Assembly (NCBI RefSeq): GCF_003570705.1
Contig: NZ_QWVT01000008.1
Coordinates: forward strand, 310,001-374,000
Direction: 5' to 3'
From: Mesobacillus zeae
GTDB lineage: Bacteria; Bacillota; Bacilli; Bacillales; Cytobacillaceae
DNA length: 64,000 bases
Position 1 is the first letter of the stretch. Every line of letters starts with the position of its first letter. This document shows positions 18,586 through 31,543 of this stretch, in pieces. A program made the translations under genes and the position numbers. The notes beneath the pieces are model-generated. The model worked only from the letters and a program-made list of their open reading frames with translations. It did no database searches and had not been told where the DNA came from.

Positions 18586-19365
18586 ATGTTAAATAAAATA
18601 AATCCGTGGAAGAGCAATAAAAAACCTTCCAATCTCCATGATCGAATTGAGCAGATTAAAGCAGAAAGCATTCCTGCTCATGTTGCTATCATTATGGACG
18701 GAAATGGAAGGTGGGCCAAGAAGCGCTCTTTGCCAAGGATTGCGGGCCACCACGAAGGAATGAAGGTTGTCCGGAAGATTACGAGGCTCGCTAGTGAACT
18801 TGGGGTCAAAACTTTGACGGTATATGCCTTTTCAACCGAAAACTGGAAAAGACCAAAGACGGAAGTTGATTTTCTGATGAAGCTGCCAGAGGAATTCCTT
18901 GGGACATTCCTTCCAGAATTGATTGAAGAAAATGTCAGGGTCGAAATGATGGGCGATAAAGAAGGGCTGCCTGCCCATACATTGAGAGCAGTCCAAAAAG
19001 CGATGCATGACACACGAAACAATACCGGGCTTATATTAAACTTTGCACTTAATTACGGAAGCAGGGCCGAAATCCTTGAAGCTGTCAAGCGTTTCAGCGA
19101 AGACTGCAATAAAGGCATTGTTAGCTCCATGGATCTGACAGAGGACTTATTTTCGTCTTATTTAATGACAGCTTCCCTGCAGGAACCAGATTTGCTCATC
19201 AGGACGAGCGGGGAAATACGGCTGAGCAATTTTATGCTCTGGCAGCTTGCATATACTGAATTTTGGTTTACGGATGTGCTGTGGCCGGATTTCAATGAAG
19301 ATCATTTTCTCGAAGCACTGGAAGAGTTTCAAGGGAGACAGCGGCGCTTTGGAGGAGTTAAATAA
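18586..19365 (+). CDS. uppS: Undecaprenyl diphosphate synthase
   Basis: Makes the C55 lipid carrier for cell wall synthesis by cis-prenyl addition to farnesyl diphosphate. The 259 aa protein has the catalytic Asp in HVAIIMDGNGRWA (near residue 33), the FSTENWKRP motif and the C-terminal RTSGEIRLSNFMLWQLAYTE block. GGGGGAGCTGG precedes ATG 18586. cdsA follows after 12 bases. Confidence 0.98.
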   Translation: MLNKINPWKSNKKPSNLHDRIEQIKAESIPAHVAIIMDGNGRWAKKRSLPRIAGHHEGMKVVRKITRLASELGVKTLTVYAFSTENWKRPKTEVDFLMKLPEEFLGTFLPELIEENVRVEMMGDKEGLPAHTLRAVQKAMHDTRNNTGLILNFALNYGSRAEILEAVKRFSEDCNKGIVSSMDLTEDLFSSYLMTASLQEPDLLIRTSGEIRLSNFMLWQLAYTEFWFTDVLWPDFNEDHFLEALEEFQGRQRRFGGVK

Positions 19366-19377
19366 AGGGTGGATTAG

Positions 19378-20166
19378 ATGAAGGAAAGAATCAGAACAGC
19401 AGTCATAGCAGCGGCCATTTTCCTGCCAATCGTGATATTTGGCGGTGTTCCTTTTACACTGATGGTATATTTACTCGCTTCTATCGCGTTATTTGAAGCA
19501 TTGAGAATGAAAGAGATAAGTATATGGTCGGCTCCAGGCATATTGTCTTTGGCCATATTGTGGGTGTTCCTTCTGCCTTCCAAACAGGCGGGAATCCTGG
19601 GAGACGTTGCCGGAATGAAAATGGAATTGACCTTTATAGCGGTATTGCTGTTCCTGACTTATACAGTCGCAACTAAGAACCGCTTCACCTTTGAAGATGT
19701 TTCATTTTCCATTATATCAGTCCTCTATGCAGGAATAGGCTTTTATTATTTTATCGAAACAAGATCGGAAGGTCTGTCATTTGTTTTTTATTCCTTGTTC
19801 ATCATTTGGGCAACCGATTCAGGGGCATATTTCATTGGCAAAGCAATGGGCAAGAATAAGCTCTGGCCGGAAATCAGCCCGAACAAAACCATTGAAGGTT
19901 CACTTGGTGGAGTTGTGTGCGCCTTGATTGTGGCTGTACTGTTTAAACTGACTGGGAGCCTTGATGTTCCGTTTTTGCGCCTGCTTGTCGCCACTGCTTT
20001 TTTGTCAGCATTTGGCCAGGTTGGAGACTTGGTGGAATCTGCCCTGAAAAGGCATTTTACTGTGAAAGATTCCGGGCGGATTCTTCCTGGGCATGGAGGA
20101 ATCCTGGACAGGTTTGACAGCCTGTTGTTTGTCTGGCCTCTCATGTATTTCTTTCTTTTGCTATAA
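19378..20166 (+). CDS. cdsA: Phosphatidate cytidylyltransferase
   Basis: Makes CDP-diacylglycerol from phosphatidic acid and CTP in the membrane. The 262 aa protein has about seven hydrophobic helices; the C-terminal family signature is present around residues 205-250 (GDLVESALKRHFTVKDSG, GHGGILDRFDS with the conserved Asp residues). It shares a transcription unit with uppS. Confidence 0.97.
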   Translation: MKERIRTAVIAAAIFLPIVIFGGVPFTLMVYLLASIALFEALRMKEISIWSAPGILSLAILWVFLLPSKQAGILGDVAGMKMELTFIAVLLFLTYTVATKNRFTFEDVSFSIISVLYAGIGFYYFIETRSEGLSFVFYSLFIIWATDSGAYFIGKAMGKNKLWPEISPNKTIEGSLGGVVCALIVAVLFKLTGSLDVPFLRLLVATAFLSAFGQVGDLVESALKRHFTVKDSGRILPGHGGILDRFDSLLFVWPLMYFFLLL

Positions 20167-20275
20167 TGGAGGTTCATATTTGGTTACGGCGGTGTATCCG
20201 TCTTTCCTTTTGAAAAATTAAGAAATGAAATATAAGAACCAGTATTTTGCGGTAAGGGATTTGGAGTGAAGTTCA

Positions 20276-21418
20276 GTGAAGAAAATTAGTCTGTTAGGGG
20301 CGACAGGATCCATTGGTATCCAGACGCTTGACGTAATCAGAGAACACCCCGAGGAGTTTTCTCTGGCAGCACTTTCTGCGGGAAGAAATATACCGCTGTG
20401 TCGGAAAATAATTTCAGAGTTCCATCCGGAATTTGTCTCAGTAAAAAACAAAGAAGACGCTGAAGCATTGAGGGCTGAATTTCCTGGTACTGTGTTCAGC
20501 TACGGTCCAGATGGACTTCAGGAAGCGGCTGTTTACTACAAGACAGATATCCTTGTCAATGCAGTGCTTGGAAGCGTCGGGCTTTCCCCGACCCTTGAAG
20601 CAATCAAGCTTGGGAGACCTGTGGCGATTGCCAACAAGGAAACACTCGTGACTGCCGGCCATCTGGTTATGGAAGCGGCAAAACAACACGGAACCCAGAT
20701 TATTCCTGTGGACAGCGAGCATTCTGCCATTTTTCAAGCCCTTCAGGGAGAACGCGAGAAGAACATTGAAAGACTGGTTGTGACAGCCTCGGGCGGAAGC
20801 TTCCGAGATAGATGTAGAAATGAACTCGCCAATGTAACGGTTAAAGAAGCTCTGAACCACCCAAATTGGTCAATGGGCGCTAAAATCACTATCGATTCGG
20901 CAACAATGATGAATAAAGGCCTTGAAGTAATTGAAGCGCACTGGCTTTTTTCGATGCCATATGAGAAAATTTCTGTACTTCTCCACAAAGAGAGCATCAT
21001 CCATTCAATGGTAGAGTTTCATGACAGCAGTATCATCGCACAGCTGGGTACTCCAGACATGAGGGTCCCGATCCAGTATGCCTTATCCTATCCGGACAGA
21101 ATGCCTTTGCCATCGGGCAAACGGCTTCGTCTTGAAGAAATCGGGAAGCTTCATTTTGCGGAAATGGATTTTGACAGATTCCGCTGTCTCCGTTTTGCCT
21201 ATGAAGCAGGAAAAACGGGAGGCACGATGCCTTCTGTCATGAATGCTGCCAATGAAGTGGCTGTGGCGGCCTTTCTCGAGGGAAGAATCAAATTCCTTGA
21301 AATAGAGGATTTGATTGAGAAGGCGCTTATCGCGCACAAGTCGTCAGCAAATCCTGACCTCGAAACAATCCAGGCTGCAGACAGTGAAACAAGGAAGTTC
21401 GTTAAGTCGCTCGTGTGA
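20276..21418 (+). CDS. dxr: 1-deoxy-D-xylulose 5-phosphate reductoisomerase
   Basis: Second step of the MEP isoprenoid pathway, feeding the lipid carrier made by UppS. The NADPH motif [14 protein letters not shown] is at the N-terminus; [10 protein letters not shown], the metal site [10 protein letters not shown] and the [24 protein letters not shown] region follow. The start is GTG 20276, preceded by GGAGTGAAG at proper distance, giving [11 protein letters not shown]. Length 380 aa is typical. Confidence 0.97.
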   Translation: MKKISLLGATGSIGIQTLDVIREHPEEFSLAALSAGRNIPLCRKIISEFHPEFVSVKNKEDAEALRAEFPGTVFSYGPDGLQEAAVYYKTDILVNAVLGSVGLSPTLEAIKLGRPVAIANKETLVTAGHLVMEAAKQHGTQIIPVDSEHSAIFQALQGEREKNIERLVVTASGGSFRDRCRNELANVTVKEALNHPNWSMGAKITIDSATMMNKGLEVIEAHWLFSMPYEKISVLLHKESIIHSMVEFHDSSIIAQLGTPDMRVPIQYALSYPDRMPLPSGKRLRLEEIGKLHFAEMDFDRFRCLRFAYEAGKTGGTMPSVMNAANEVAVAAFLEGRIKFLEIEDLIEKALIAHKSSANPDLETIQAADSETRKFVKSLV

Positions 21419-21498
21419 TACAATGCAGCTGCCAAAAAGCAGCTCCAGCAAGACAGGAAGGCTGTTTTTCCTATCCCTGAAAAAAGGTGGTCATCTTA

Positions 21499-22758
21499 TT
21501 GAGTACAGTCATTGCCTTTATCGTCATTTTTGGCGCACTTGTATTCTTCCATGAACTAGGCCATTTCGTTTTTGCGAAACGAGCCGGAATTTTGTGCAGG
21601 GAATTTGCGATTGGCTTCGGGCCAAAAGTCTTTTCCCACAAAAAAGGAGAAACAACTTATACGATCCGCCTGCTGCCAATCGGAGGTTATGTTCGAATGG
21701 CAGGAGAAGATCCGGAAATGATTGAAATCAAACCAGGATATCGTGTCGGACTTGTTTTTGACGAAAATAACTTTGCAAGCAAGATTATCATTAACAACAA
21801 AGAGAAATATCCGGATGCCCGAATTGTTGAAGTGGAAAAAGCGGATATCGAGAAGGAGCTTTTCATCAGCGGTTATGAAGAGGGCGAGGAAGAAGAGTTG
21901 AAGGTATTCCCGCTTCGCAGGGATGCAGTACTCGTAGAGGGCGGAGTTGAAACTCAGATAGCGCCCTATGACAGACAGTTTGCCGCAAAGACACTTGGAC
22001 AAAGGACCATGGCCATTTTTGCAGGGCCAATGATGAACTTCATCCTCGCGTTCATTGTGTTCATTATTCTTGCGCTTATCCAAGGGGTACCTGTTAATGA
22101 CCCTGTACTTGGCAAATTGACTCCGGAAGGTTCAGCTTTTAAGGCGGGTCTGAAAGAGGGGGACACCGTTCTCGCAATTGATGGCTCGGAAATCTCTAGC
22201 TGGTCTGATGTAGTTGATATTATCCGCAACAGCCCTGGCAAAAATTTAGAGTTCTCAATCGATCGGGACGGAAAACAGCTTGAAATTCCAGTTACACCTG
22301 AAGTGAAGAAGATAGAGGATGAAAAGATGGGGATTATCGGCGTATTCAGCCCTGTCGAAAAGTCGGCATTAAAATCCTTTACTTATGGTTTTGAGGAAAC
22401 ATATAACTGGACAAAAGAGATTTTCTCCATGCTTGGCAAGCTTTTGACAGGACAGTTTTCCATTGATGCATTGTCAGGGCCAGTCGGGATTTATGTGTCC
22501 ACGGACACGGTGGCGAAGTCTGGAGTGATCTATTTGATGCATTGGGCTGCGATATTGAGCATCAACCTTGGTATAATGAATCTCCTGCCGTTTCCTGCAC
22601 TTGATGGAGGAAGGCTGATGTTTTTCGGAATCGAAGCGTTGAGAGGGAAGCCGATTGACCGACACAAAGAAGGGATGGTCCACTTTATCGGTTTTGCCTT
22701 GCTCATGCTATTAATGCTTGTTGTAACATGGAACGATATCCAAAGATTTTTCTTATAA
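21499..22758 (+). CDS. rasP: Site-2 intramembrane protease RasP
   Basis: Zinc metalloprotease of the RseP family that cleaves anti-sigma factors and signal-peptide remnants in the membrane. HELGH is in the first helix (residues 18-22), a PDZ domain lies around 190-260 and the third zinc ligand is in LLPFPALDGGRL. TTG 21499 is chosen since AAGGTGG is 8 bases upstream and MSTVIAFIVIFGALVFFHE fits the family; GTG 21487 lies within that ribosome site. Product 419 aa. Confidence 0.95.
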   Translation: MSTVIAFIVIFGALVFFHELGHFVFAKRAGILCREFAIGFGPKVFSHKKGETTYTIRLLPIGGYVRMAGEDPEMIEIKPGYRVGLVFDENNFASKIIINNKEKYPDARIVEVEKADIEKELFISGYEEGEEEELKVFPLRRDAVLVEGGVETQIAPYDRQFAAKTLGQRTMAIFAGPMMNFILAFIVFIILALIQGVPVNDPVLGKLTPEGSAFKAGLKEGDTVLAIDGSEISSWSDVVDIIRNSPGKNLEFSIDRDGKQLEIPVTPEVKKIEDEKMGIIGVFSPVEKSALKSFTYGFEETYNWTKEIFSMLGKLLTGQFSIDALSGPVGIYVSTDTVAKSGVIYLMHWAAILSINLGIMNLLPFPALDGGRLMFFGIEALRGKPIDRHKEGMVHFIGFALLMLLMLVVTWNDIQRFFL

Positions 22759-22763
22759 TCTCT

Positions 22764-22827
22764 GTACCCGGGCTTTTTAGACGGCCGGGTACAATGGTCT
22801 ATTCCGGGTGCGGCAGACACCGTGCCC
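22764..22827 (+). promoter_or_regulatory. Two strong hairpins in the rasP-proS spacer
   Basis: First hairpin: GTACCCGG (22764-22771) with CCGGGTAC (22785-22792). Second: GGGTGCGG (22806-22813) with CCGTGCCC (22820-22827), eight pairs including two wobbles. Neither is followed by a T-run, and no T-box motif is seen. The role is unknown; processing or stability of the proS transcript is possible. Confidence 0.5.
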
Positions 22828-22872
22828 AGCGGCCATACATAACCGTCTCCTAGACTTTGAAGAGGTGAATAA

Positions 22873-24582
<1,710 letters not shown>

Positions 24583-24590
24583 TATAGAAT

Positions 24591-24629
24591 ATGCCGGACC
24601 CGCCTTTTCTGGGTCTGGCATTTTTTTTT
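24591..24629 (+). terminator. Intrinsic terminator after proS
   Basis: An 11-bp stem, ATGCCGGACCC (24591-24601) with GGGTCTGGCAT (24611-24621) including one wobble, followed by a run of T to 24629. Confidence 0.92.
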
Positions 24630-24651
24630 GAGAAGGCCAATGTTGTTTTTA

Positions 24652-24660
24652 TGTTATAAT
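24652..24660 (+). promoter_or_regulatory. Extended -10 promoter for polC
   Basis: TG-T-TATAAT at 24652-24660, perfect -10 with TG extension but no good -35 at the usual distance. It lies just downstream of the proS terminator and 74 bases before polC. Confidence 0.6.
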
Positions 24661-24733
24661 TACCTTTGCTGTATGAAACCAAGTTCACGTCGGCCAGACC
24701 GATTTTGTGACTTTTACGATTGGAGAGAATTTC

Positions 24734-27700
24734 ATGACCGATCTTTCCTCTAAAAAGAAAGAGAGCTTCCAGCACTTGCTGCAGCAGCTGCAGCTCACTG
24801 AGGATGCGGCTGCCAGCCATTTTTACAATGCGTCGATCGACAAGGTTATCGTCGAAAAGAAGGCGAAAAAATGGCATTTTTTCTTTGTTTTCGAAAGAAT
24901 TATACCCTGCAGTCTCTTCAGCAGGTTTACGGCTGCGTTAGAGAAGGCTTTTTCCCATATCGCAGCGGTTTCCTTCACGGTCAATGTTCAGGACCAATCG
25001 TTCACTGAAGAAGAGCTGCTTGATTACTGGAAAAGCTGTGTCAAGGAAATTGACGGCATTTCGCCTCCTTTATTAAAGCTTTTAAACGAGCAGATGCCAA
25101 AAATACATGGTTCAAAGCTTGTTCTGGGTGTCAGTAATGAAACAGAAGGTATGGCAATCAAACGGAAATATTCCGCGATGATCGCCAATATTCTGCAGTC
25201 TTTCGGTTTTCCGCTTTTGGCAATTGATATAGAGGTTGTCCAAAATGGGCCTTCCCCAGAATATGAGGATTTTATAAAGGCAAAAGAAAAGGAAGACCAA
25301 GAAAGGGCACTGCTGGCATTGGCAGAAATGCAGAAGAAGGAGTCCGAGAAAGACCAGGGAGACGGCCAGCATGAGGGCCCTGTCATGATTGGACTCACCA
25401 TCAAGGACGATGCCGACTTCCGAAGGCTTGAAGATATCATTGATGAAGAGCGCCGTGTCGCTGTGGAAGGGTATGTATTCTTTGCAGAGACAAGGGAGCT
25501 TCGGAGCGGCCGCACACTATTAACCTTTAAAATTACTGATTATACAAGTTCTATCATGGTGAAAATGTTCTCGAGGGATAAGGAGGATGCTGCTGTTTAT
25601 AATCGTGTTAAAAAAGGCATGTGGCTAAAAGTGCGAGGCAGCATCCAGAATGATACTTTTGTCCGTGACCTTGTCATGATTGGAAACGATGTAAATGAAA
25701 TAAAGCCAAAACAGAGAATGGATACTTCTCCAGAAGGGGAAAAGCGGGTAGAACTCCATCTGCATACTCCGATGAGCCAAATGGATGCTGTCACTCCTGT
25801 CAGCGCGCTGATTACCCAAGCAAAAAAATGGGGACATAAGGCCATTGCCGTGACTGACCATGCAGTGCTCCAGTCTTTCCCGGAAGCTTTTGGTGCAGGT
25901 AAGAAAAACGATATTAAGATTCTATATGGGTTAGAGGCTAACCTGGTGGATGATGGTGTGCCGATTGCTTATAATGAGGCTCCCCGCCGGTTGGAAGAAG
26001 CTACTTATGTAGTATTCGATGTTGAAACGACTGGCTTGTCTGCCGTGTATAACACAATCATTGAACTTGCTGCAGTCAAAATCAGGGACGGGGAAATCAT
26101 CGACAGGTTTGAGTCGTTTGCGAATCCACACCATAAACTGTCAGCTACAACTGTCAACCTGACAGGAATAACGGACGATATGGTTGAGAGCGCACCTGAA
26201 ATCAAGGAAGTCCTTGAGAGATTCTATGATTGGGCGGGGGATGCCATTCTTGTGGCCCACAATGCCTCGTTTGATATGGGCTTTTTAAATGTAGGCTATA
26301 AAAAAATCGGATACGAAAAAGCGACAAACCCTGTCATTGATACACTCGAACTGGCCAGGTTTTTGTTTCCAGACATGAAAAACCACCGGCTCAACACACT
26401 TACCAAGAAGTTTGATATTGAGCTAACCCAGCATCACCGGGCGATTTATGATGCGGAAGCAACCGGCTATTTACTGTTGAAAATGCTGAGGGATGCCCTT
26501 GAGAAGGGAATCGAATTCCATAACCAGCTAAACGAGAATATGGGTAAAGGAAAAGCATACCAGCGGGCCCGCCCGCACCACTGCATTCTGTTAGCTCAAA
26601 ATGAAACAGGTTTGAAGAATTTGTTTAAACTAGTCTCGATTTCCCATCTCGAGTATTTTTACCGGGTTCCGCGCATCCCGCGCTCCATCCTGCAGAAGTA
26701 TCGCGAAGGCATTCTTGTCGGTTCCGGCTGCGATAAAGGTGAAGTGTTTGAAGGGATGATGCAAAAATCCCCCGAGGAAGTGGAAGACACTGCCGGATTT
26801 TATGATTATCTTGAGGTGCATCCGAAGGAAGTGTATGCACACCTTCTCGAGCTTGAGCTTGTCAGTGACCAAAAAGCACTTGAAGAAATCATTTCGAACA
26901 TCGTCAAGCTTGGCGAAAAACTGGATCTTCCTGTTGTTGCAACGGGGAATGTCCACTACTTGAACAAGAATGATAAAATTTACCGAAAAATACTGGTCAA
27001 TTCGCAGGGTGGAGCAAATCCACTGAACAGACATAACCTTCCGGACGTCCATTTCCGTACAACCAATGAAATGCTCGATTGTTTTTCGTTTCTTGGCAAG
27101 GAAAAAGCGAAGGAAATTGTAATTGACCACCCTAACAGGGTTAGCGATATGATTGATGATATTAAACCGATCAAGGATGATCTCTTTACCCCTAAAATCG
27201 AGGGTGCGGATGACGAGATGCGCAGCATGAGTTATGAAATGGCGAAAAGCATCTATGGAGAGCCTCTCCCTGAGATAGTGGAAGCAAGACTGGAAAAAGA
27301 GCTGAAAAGTATCATAGGCCACGGGTTTGCCGTCATTTATCTTATTTCGCATAAGCTTGTAAAAAAATCGCTCGATGATGGCTACCTTGTCGGTTCACGG
27401 GGCTCTGTCGGATCATCGTTTGTTGCTACGATGACTGAAATTACAGAGGTAAACCCGCTGCCGCCGCACTATGTTTGCCCGTCGTGTAAAACCTCGGAAT
27501 TCTTTAATGACGGGTCTGTCGGTTCGGGTTTTGACCTTCCGGACAAGGATTGCCCGAATTGCGAGTCAAAATATAGAAAAGACGGACATGATATACCGTT
27601 TGAAACGTTCCTCGGATTTAAAGGTGACAAAGTTCCCGATATCGATCTGAACTTTTCAGGTGAATACCAGCCAAGGGCCCATAATTATACGAAAGTACTT

Positions 27701-29056
27701 TTTGGCGAAGATAATGTCTACCGTGCTGGAACAATCGGAACTGTTGCAGATAAAACAGCCTTTGGCTATGTGAAGGCGTACCAGTCTGACAATAACCTGC
27801 TCCTTCGCGGGGCGGAAATCGACCGCCTGGCATCAGGTTGTACAGGTGTTAAGCGGACTACGGGCCAGCACCCTGGAGGAATTATCGTTGTACCGGATTA
27901 CATGGATATTTACGACTTTTCGCCAATCCAGTTTCCAGCAGATGCAAGCACATCTGAATGGAAGACAACGCACTTTGATTTCCATTCCATTCACGATAAT
28001 CTCTTGAAGCTAGATATACTCGGACACGATGACCCAACTGTCATCCGGATGCTTCAGGATTTAAGCGGCATTGATCCGAAGACCATTCCGACAGACGACC
28101 CTGAAGTCATGAAAATTTTCAAAAATACAGAATCACTGGGCGTGACGGAAGAGCAAATTATGTGCAAGACCGGAACGCTTGGCATCCCGGAATTTGGAAC
28201 ACGATTTGTCAGGCAGATGCTTGAGGATACAAAGCCGACAACATTTTCTGAGCTGGTGCAGATCTCAGGGCTTTCCCACGGAACGGATGTCTGGCTTGGG
28301 AACGCGCAGGAACTGATCCATAACAGCATCTGTACGCTCAGTGAGGTAATAGGCTGTCGTGACGATATCATGGTTTACCTGATTTACCAGGGCCTTGAGC
28401 CGGCTTTTGCCTTTAAAATCATGGAATCGGTACGGAAAGGGAAAGGCCTATCCGATGAAATGGAAGAAGAGATGCGGAAGAACGAAGTGCCGGAATGGTA
28501 TATCGATTCCTGTAAAAAGATTAAGTACATGTTCCCGAAAGCGCACGCCGCAGCCTATGTATTGATGGCGGTAAGGATTGCTTATTTCAAGGTGCATCAC
28601 CCGCTCCTTTATTATGCAGCCTACTTTACCGTCAGGGCAGAGGATTTCGATGTTGAAGCAATGGTTCGTGGTTCAGAGAGCATAAAGGCGAAAATTGAAG
28701 AAATCAATGCGAAAGGCCTTGAAGCTTCCACAAAGGAGAAAAACCTTCTGACCGTCATGGAGCTTGCGCTTGAAATGTGTCAGCGTGGCTTCTCCTTCCA
28801 GAAAGTCGATCTCTATCGTTCGGACGCTTCCGACTTCATTATCGAAGGAAATACGCTTATTCCGCCTTTCAATGCCATCCCGGGGCTTGGGACCAACGCT
28901 GCAATCAATATTGTTAAGGCACGGGAAACAGGGGAGTTCTTATCTAAAGAAGATCTTCAGCAGCGCGGGAAAGTTTCCAAGACGATCATCGAATATCTAG
29001 ATAATCAAGGCTGCCTGGAATCCCTGCCGGACCAAAATCAGCTGTCCCTGTTTTAA
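24734..29056 (+). CDS. polC: DNA polymerase III alpha subunit, PolC type
   Basis: Main replicative polymerase of Firmicutes with built-in proofreading. Domains in order over 1440 aa: N-terminal region, OB fold (about 230-330), PHP domain split by an inserted DEDD exonuclease (starts [12 protein letters not shown] near 428; later HNASFDMGF and the [12 protein letters not shown] segment), then the palm with a zinc-binding insertion (CPSC..CPNC) and metal Asp residues in [12 protein letters not shown], and C-terminal tau-binding part. ATG 24734 after TTGGAGAG is chosen over an upstream in-frame TTG. Confidence 0.98.
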   Translation: MTDLSSKKKESFQHLLQQLQLTEDAAASHFYNASIDKVIVEKKAKKWHFFFVFERIIPCSLFSRFTAALEKAFSHIAAVSFTVNVQDQSFTEEELLDYWKSCVKEIDGISPPLLKLLNEQMPKIHGSKLVLGVSNETEGMAIKRKYSAMIANILQSFGFPLLAIDIEVVQNGPSPEYEDFIKAKEKEDQERALLALAEMQKKESEKDQGDGQHEGPVMIGLTIKDDADFRRLEDIIDEERRVAVEGYVFFAETRELRSGRTLLTFKITDYTSSIMVKMFSRDKEDAAVYNRVKKGMWLKVRGSIQNDTFVRDLVMIGNDVNEIKPKQRMDTSPEGEKRVELHLHTPMSQMDAVTPVSALITQAKKWGHKAIAVTDHAVLQSFPEAFGAGKKNDIKILYGLEANLVDDGVPIAYNEAPRRLEEATYVVFDVETTGLSAVYNTIIELAAVKIRDGEIIDRFESFANPHHKLSATTVNLTGITDDMVESAPEIKEVLERFYDWAGDAILVAHNASFDMGFLNVGYKKIGYEKATNPVIDTLELARFLFPDMKNHRLNTLTKKFDIELTQHHRAIYDAEATGYLLLKMLRDALEKGIEFHNQLNENMGKGKAYQRARPHHCILLAQNETGLKNLFKLVSISHLEYFYRVPRIPRSILQKYREGILVGSGCDKGEVFEGMMQKSPEEVEDTAGFYDYLEVHPKEVYAHLLELELVSDQKALEEIISNIVKLGEKLDLPVVATGNVHYLNKNDKIYRKILVNSQGGANPLNRHNLPDVHFRTTNEMLDCFSFLGKEKAKEIVIDHPNRVSDMIDDIKPIKDDLFTPKIEGADDEMRSMSYEMAKSIYGEPLPEIVEARLEKELKSIIGHGFAVIYLISHKLVKKSLDDGYLVGSRGSVGSSFVATMTEITEVNPLPPHYVCPSCKTSEFFNDGSVGSGFDLPDKDCPNCESKYRKDGHDIPFETFLGFKGDKVPDIDLNFSGEYQPRAHNYTKVLFGEDNVYRAGTIGTVADKTAFGYVKAYQSDNNLLLRGAEIDRLASGCTGVKRTTGQHPGGIIVVPDYMDIYDFSPIQFPADASTSEWKTTHFDFHSIHDNLLKLDILGHDDPTVIRMLQDLSGIDPKTIPTDDPEVMKIFKNTESLGVTEEQIMCKTGTLGIPEFGTRFVRQMLEDTKPTTFSELVQISGLSHGTDVWLGNAQELIHNSICTLSEVIGCRDDIMVYLIYQGLEPAFAFKIMESVRKGKGLSDEMEEEMRKNEVPEWYIDSCKKIKYMFPKAHAAAYVLMAVRIAYFKVHHPLLYYAAYFTVRAEDFDVEAMVRGSESIKAKIEEINAKGLEASTKEKNLLTVMELALEMCQRGFSFQKVDLYRSDASDFIIEGNTLIPPFNAIPGLGTNAAINIVKARETGEFLSKEDLQQRGKVSKTIIEYLDNQGCLESLPDQNQLSLF

Positions 29057-29118
29057 TCGATGCTTAAAAATAACTACTGCGGCAAGGGCTGGCCACTTGC
29101 ATCCTGCTTTTTCGCTGT

Positions 29119-29147
29119 TTGCATTAAATGCCCGGTTATGTTATATT
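29119..29147 (+). promoter_or_regulatory. SigA-type promoter for rimP-nusA-infB operon
   Basis: TTGCAT at 29119-29124, 17-base spacer and TATATT at 29142-29147, with TG extension at 29139-29140. It lies 62 bases after polC and 134 bases before rimP. Confidence 0.7.
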
Positions 29148-29180
29148 TTTATTGGAAATACTTAAGATAATCTCTGGCAG

Positions 29181-29208
29181 ACGAGAGTGGGGAAACCCAC
29201 TCTTTCGT
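29181..29208 (+). promoter_or_regulatory. GNRA-capped hairpin in the rimP leader
   Basis: GAGTGGG (29185-29191) pairs with CCCACTC (29196-29202) around a GAAA tetraloop; ACGA (29181-29184) and TCGT (29205-29208) extend the helix across a two-base bulge. No T-run follows, so it is a structured leader element and not a terminator. It may stabilise the leader or bind a regulator of the nusA operon (inference). Confidence 0.5.
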
Positions 29209-29280
29209 GTTGTTAAGCACTCTTCCGGATATTTGTATTTGAAGACGGAGATAACAAAACCTTTCCAAAGGAGGGATAAA

Positions 29281-29751
29281 ATGAGCAAAGTGACAGAGGT
29301 TGTCGAAGAGCTGGTCACTCCAATATTAGACGAAATTGATCTTGAACTTGTTGATATCGAGTATGTAAAAGAAGGAAAGAACTGGTTCCTTCGCGTATAT
29401 ATCGATAAGGACAATGGAGTTGATATCGAGGAATGCGGCATTGTAAGCGAACGGCTAAGCGAGAAACTTGATGAGCTTGATCCCATACAGCACAACTACT
29501 TCCTTGAAGTATCCTCTCCCGGGGCAGAACGTCCTTTGAAAAAAGAGCGGGATTACCAAAAGGCCATCGGGAAGAATGTTTTTATCAAAACATATGAACC
29601 TATTGATGGAGAAAAAGCTTTCGAAGGCGTAATGACTGCTTATGATGGTGAAAGTGTCACAGTTGAAGTGAAAGTAAAAACACGTAAGAAAAGCATTTCA
29701 CTGCCTCTAGACAAAATTGCCAGCGCCCGCCTTGCAGTTACTTTTTCTTAA
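29281..29751 (+). CDS. rimP: Ribosome maturation factor RimP
   Basis: Needed for 30S subunit maturation. The 156 aa protein shows the two-domain family pattern: [25 protein letters not shown] with the acidic start, then [17 protein letters not shown] near residue 78. AAAGGAGG precedes ATG 29281. An upstream in-frame extension of 51 codons covers the leader hairpin and is not coding. It is the first gene of the nusA-infB operon. Confidence 0.96.
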   Translation: MSKVTEVVEELVTPILDEIDLELVDIEYVKEGKNWFLRVYIDKDNGVDIEECGIVSERLSEKLDELDPIQHNYFLEVSSPGAERPLKKERDYQKAIGKNVFIKTYEPIDGEKAFEGVMTAYDGESVTVEVKVKTRKKSISLPLDKIASARLAVTFS

Positions 29752-29813
29752 TCCGTTTTTTAAACACCAATTGGAAAAATGAACCGAAGTATATAAAGGG
29801 GGATTCTAACCAA

Positions 29814-30926
29814 ATGAGCAGTGAATTAATGGATGCTCTGGAACTGCTTGAAAGAGAAAAAGGCATTTCCAGGGACATTCTGATTGAAGCGATTGAAGCA
29901 GCGCTTATTTCTGCGTATCGCCGCAATTTTAACCAAGCACAGAACGTACGCATCGACCTGAACCTTGCGAATGGTTCAATGAGGGTTTTTGCTAGGAAAG
30001 AAGTCGTTGATCAAGTATTTGATCCAAGGCTTGAGATATCGATTGAGGAAGCCAAGGGTATCAACCCGAATTACGTCGTTGAAGATGTCGTTGAACTTGA
30101 GGTTACTCCGAAGGATTTCGGCCGCATTGCTGCGCAGACTGCCAAACAGGTTGTGACCCAGCGGGTGCGCGAAGCTGAACGAGGCATCATTTACTCTGAG
30201 TTCATCGATCGCGAAGAAGACATTATGACAGGGATTGTCCAGCGCCTTGACTCGAAGTTTATTTATGTGAGTCTAGGGAAAATCGAAGCGATTCTCCCGG
30301 CAAATGAACAAATGCCGAATGAACGATATAAGCCCCATGACAGAATTAAAGTCTTTATCACGAAAGTGGAAAAGACAACCAAGGGCCCGCAAATCTTTGT
30401 TTCAAGGACTCATCCCGGCCTTTTGAAAAGGCTGTTTGAAATTGAGGTTCCAGAAATTTATGATGGCACAGTTGAAATTAAATCTGTTGCCCGCGAAGCA
30501 GGGGACAGATCAAAAATATCTGTTCATTCTGATAACGCTGAAGTAGATCCGGTCGGTTCCTGCGTCGGTCCTAAAGGGACAAGGGTTCAAGCAGTGGTAA
30601 ACGAACTTAAAGGCGAAAAAATCGACATTGTAAAATGGTCAGATGATCCTGTCATTTTTGTTGCCAATGCACTGAGCCCATCAAAGGTCCTTGATGTAAT
30701 TATCGGTGATGATGAAAAGTCGACAACTGTTATCGTTCCTGATTACCAGCTGTCGCTGGCTATTGGCAAACGGGGGCAGAATGCCCGTCTTGCAGCAAAG
30801 CTTACCGGATGGAAAATTGATATTAAATCTGAAAGCGAAGCGCGTGAAGCGGGGATTTACCCGCGCGAAAACGGCGGCTTGTTTGAAGATAGTGACGAAG
30901 ATTTGACAGAAGGCGATTTTGAATAA
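29814..30926 (+). CDS. nusA: Transcription termination/antitermination factor NusA
   Basis: Binds RNA polymerase and nascent RNA. Domains over 370 aa: N-terminal polymerase-binding domain (1-130), S1 domain (about 135-200), two KH domains ([25 protein letters not shown] and [23 protein letters not shown]), ending in an acidic tail. As in other Gram-positive species it lacks the C-terminal acidic repeats of the E. coli protein. AAAGGGGGATTC precedes ATG 29814. Confidence 0.97.
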   Translation: MSSELMDALELLEREKGISRDILIEAIEAALISAYRRNFNQAQNVRIDLNLANGSMRVFARKEVVDQVFDPRLEISIEEAKGINPNYVVEDVVELEVTPKDFGRIAAQTAKQVVTQRVREAERGIIYSEFIDREEDIMTGIVQRLDSKFIYVSLGKIEAILPANEQMPNERYKPHDRIKVFITKVEKTTKGPQIFVSRTHPGLLKRLFEIEVPEIYDGTVEIKSVAREAGDRSKISVHSDNAEVDPVGSCVGPKGTRVQAVVNELKGEKIDIVKWSDDPVIFVANALSPSKVLDVIIGDDEKSTTVIVPDYQLSLAIGKRGQNARLAAKLTGWKIDIKSESEAREAGIYPRENGGLFEDSDEDLTEGDFE

Positions 30927-30937
30927 GGGAGAGGGAA

Positions 30938-31225
30938 ATGATCGTGAACAGCCGAAAAAAAATTCCGATGCGGAAATGTATCGCAACCGGTGAAATGAGG
31001 CCCAAAAAAGAACTCGTTCGCATCGTTCGCTCCAAGGAAGGTGAGGTATCCATCGATCACACCGGAAAAAAATCCGGACGCGGTGCATATCTTTCTAAGG
31101 ACGTTGAAGCTGTCCAGCTCGCCAAAAAGAAAAATATTCTGTCAAAGCAGCTGGAAGCTAAAATTGATGAATCAATCTATGATGAACTTATCCAGTTCAT
31201 TGAAAAGGAGAAAAGACTAATCTGA
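30938..31225 (+). CDS. rnpM: YlxR/RnpM family RNA-binding protein
   Basis: Small basic protein (95 aa) of the YlxR family; recent work on the B. subtilis member describes binding to RNase P RNA and modulation of RNase P. The family signature is clear: [26 protein letters not shown] and [23 protein letters not shown]. It is tightly placed between nusA and ylxQ and shares a base with the ylxQ start (TGATG). Confidence 0.93.
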   Translation: MIVNSRKKIPMRKCIATGEMRPKKELVRIVRSKEGEVSIDHTGKKSGRGAYLSKDVEAVQLAKKKNILSKQLEAKIDESIYDELIQFIEKEKRLI

Positions 31226-31524
31226 TGAAAGGTCAGTGGACGTCATTGCTTGGCTTAGCCAATCGAGCACGCAAAACCATTTCGGGTGAAGAGCTGGCTG
31301 TAAAAGAGATCAGAAGCGGTAAGGCGAAGCTGGTCCTCTTAGCGAAGGACGCTTCGGCCAATACCCATAAAAAAATTACAGATAAATGTAATTACTATAG
31401 CGTGCCATACAGACTAGTCGAGGATCGGTATATCCTTGGCAAGGCTATCGGGAAAGAGGCTCGTGTAGTAGTTGCCCTACTGGATGATGGGTTTGCGAGA
31501 AAAATGCTGATGCTGCTCGATTAA
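31225..31524 (+). CDS. ylxQ: L7Ae-family protein YlxQ
   Basis: 99 aa L7Ae/L30e-fold protein, presumed to bind kink-turn RNA. The family pattern [41 protein letters not shown] is complete. It overlaps rnpM by one base and is followed by infB after 19 bases. The physiological RNA target is not shown by the sequence. Confidence 0.93.
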   Translation: MKGQWTSLLGLANRARKTISGEELAVKEIRSGKAKLVLLAKDASANTHKKITDKCNYYSVPYRLVEDRYILGKAIGKEARVVVALLDDGFARKMLMLLD

Positions 31525-31543
31525 TTCTAGCGGGGGTGAAATT

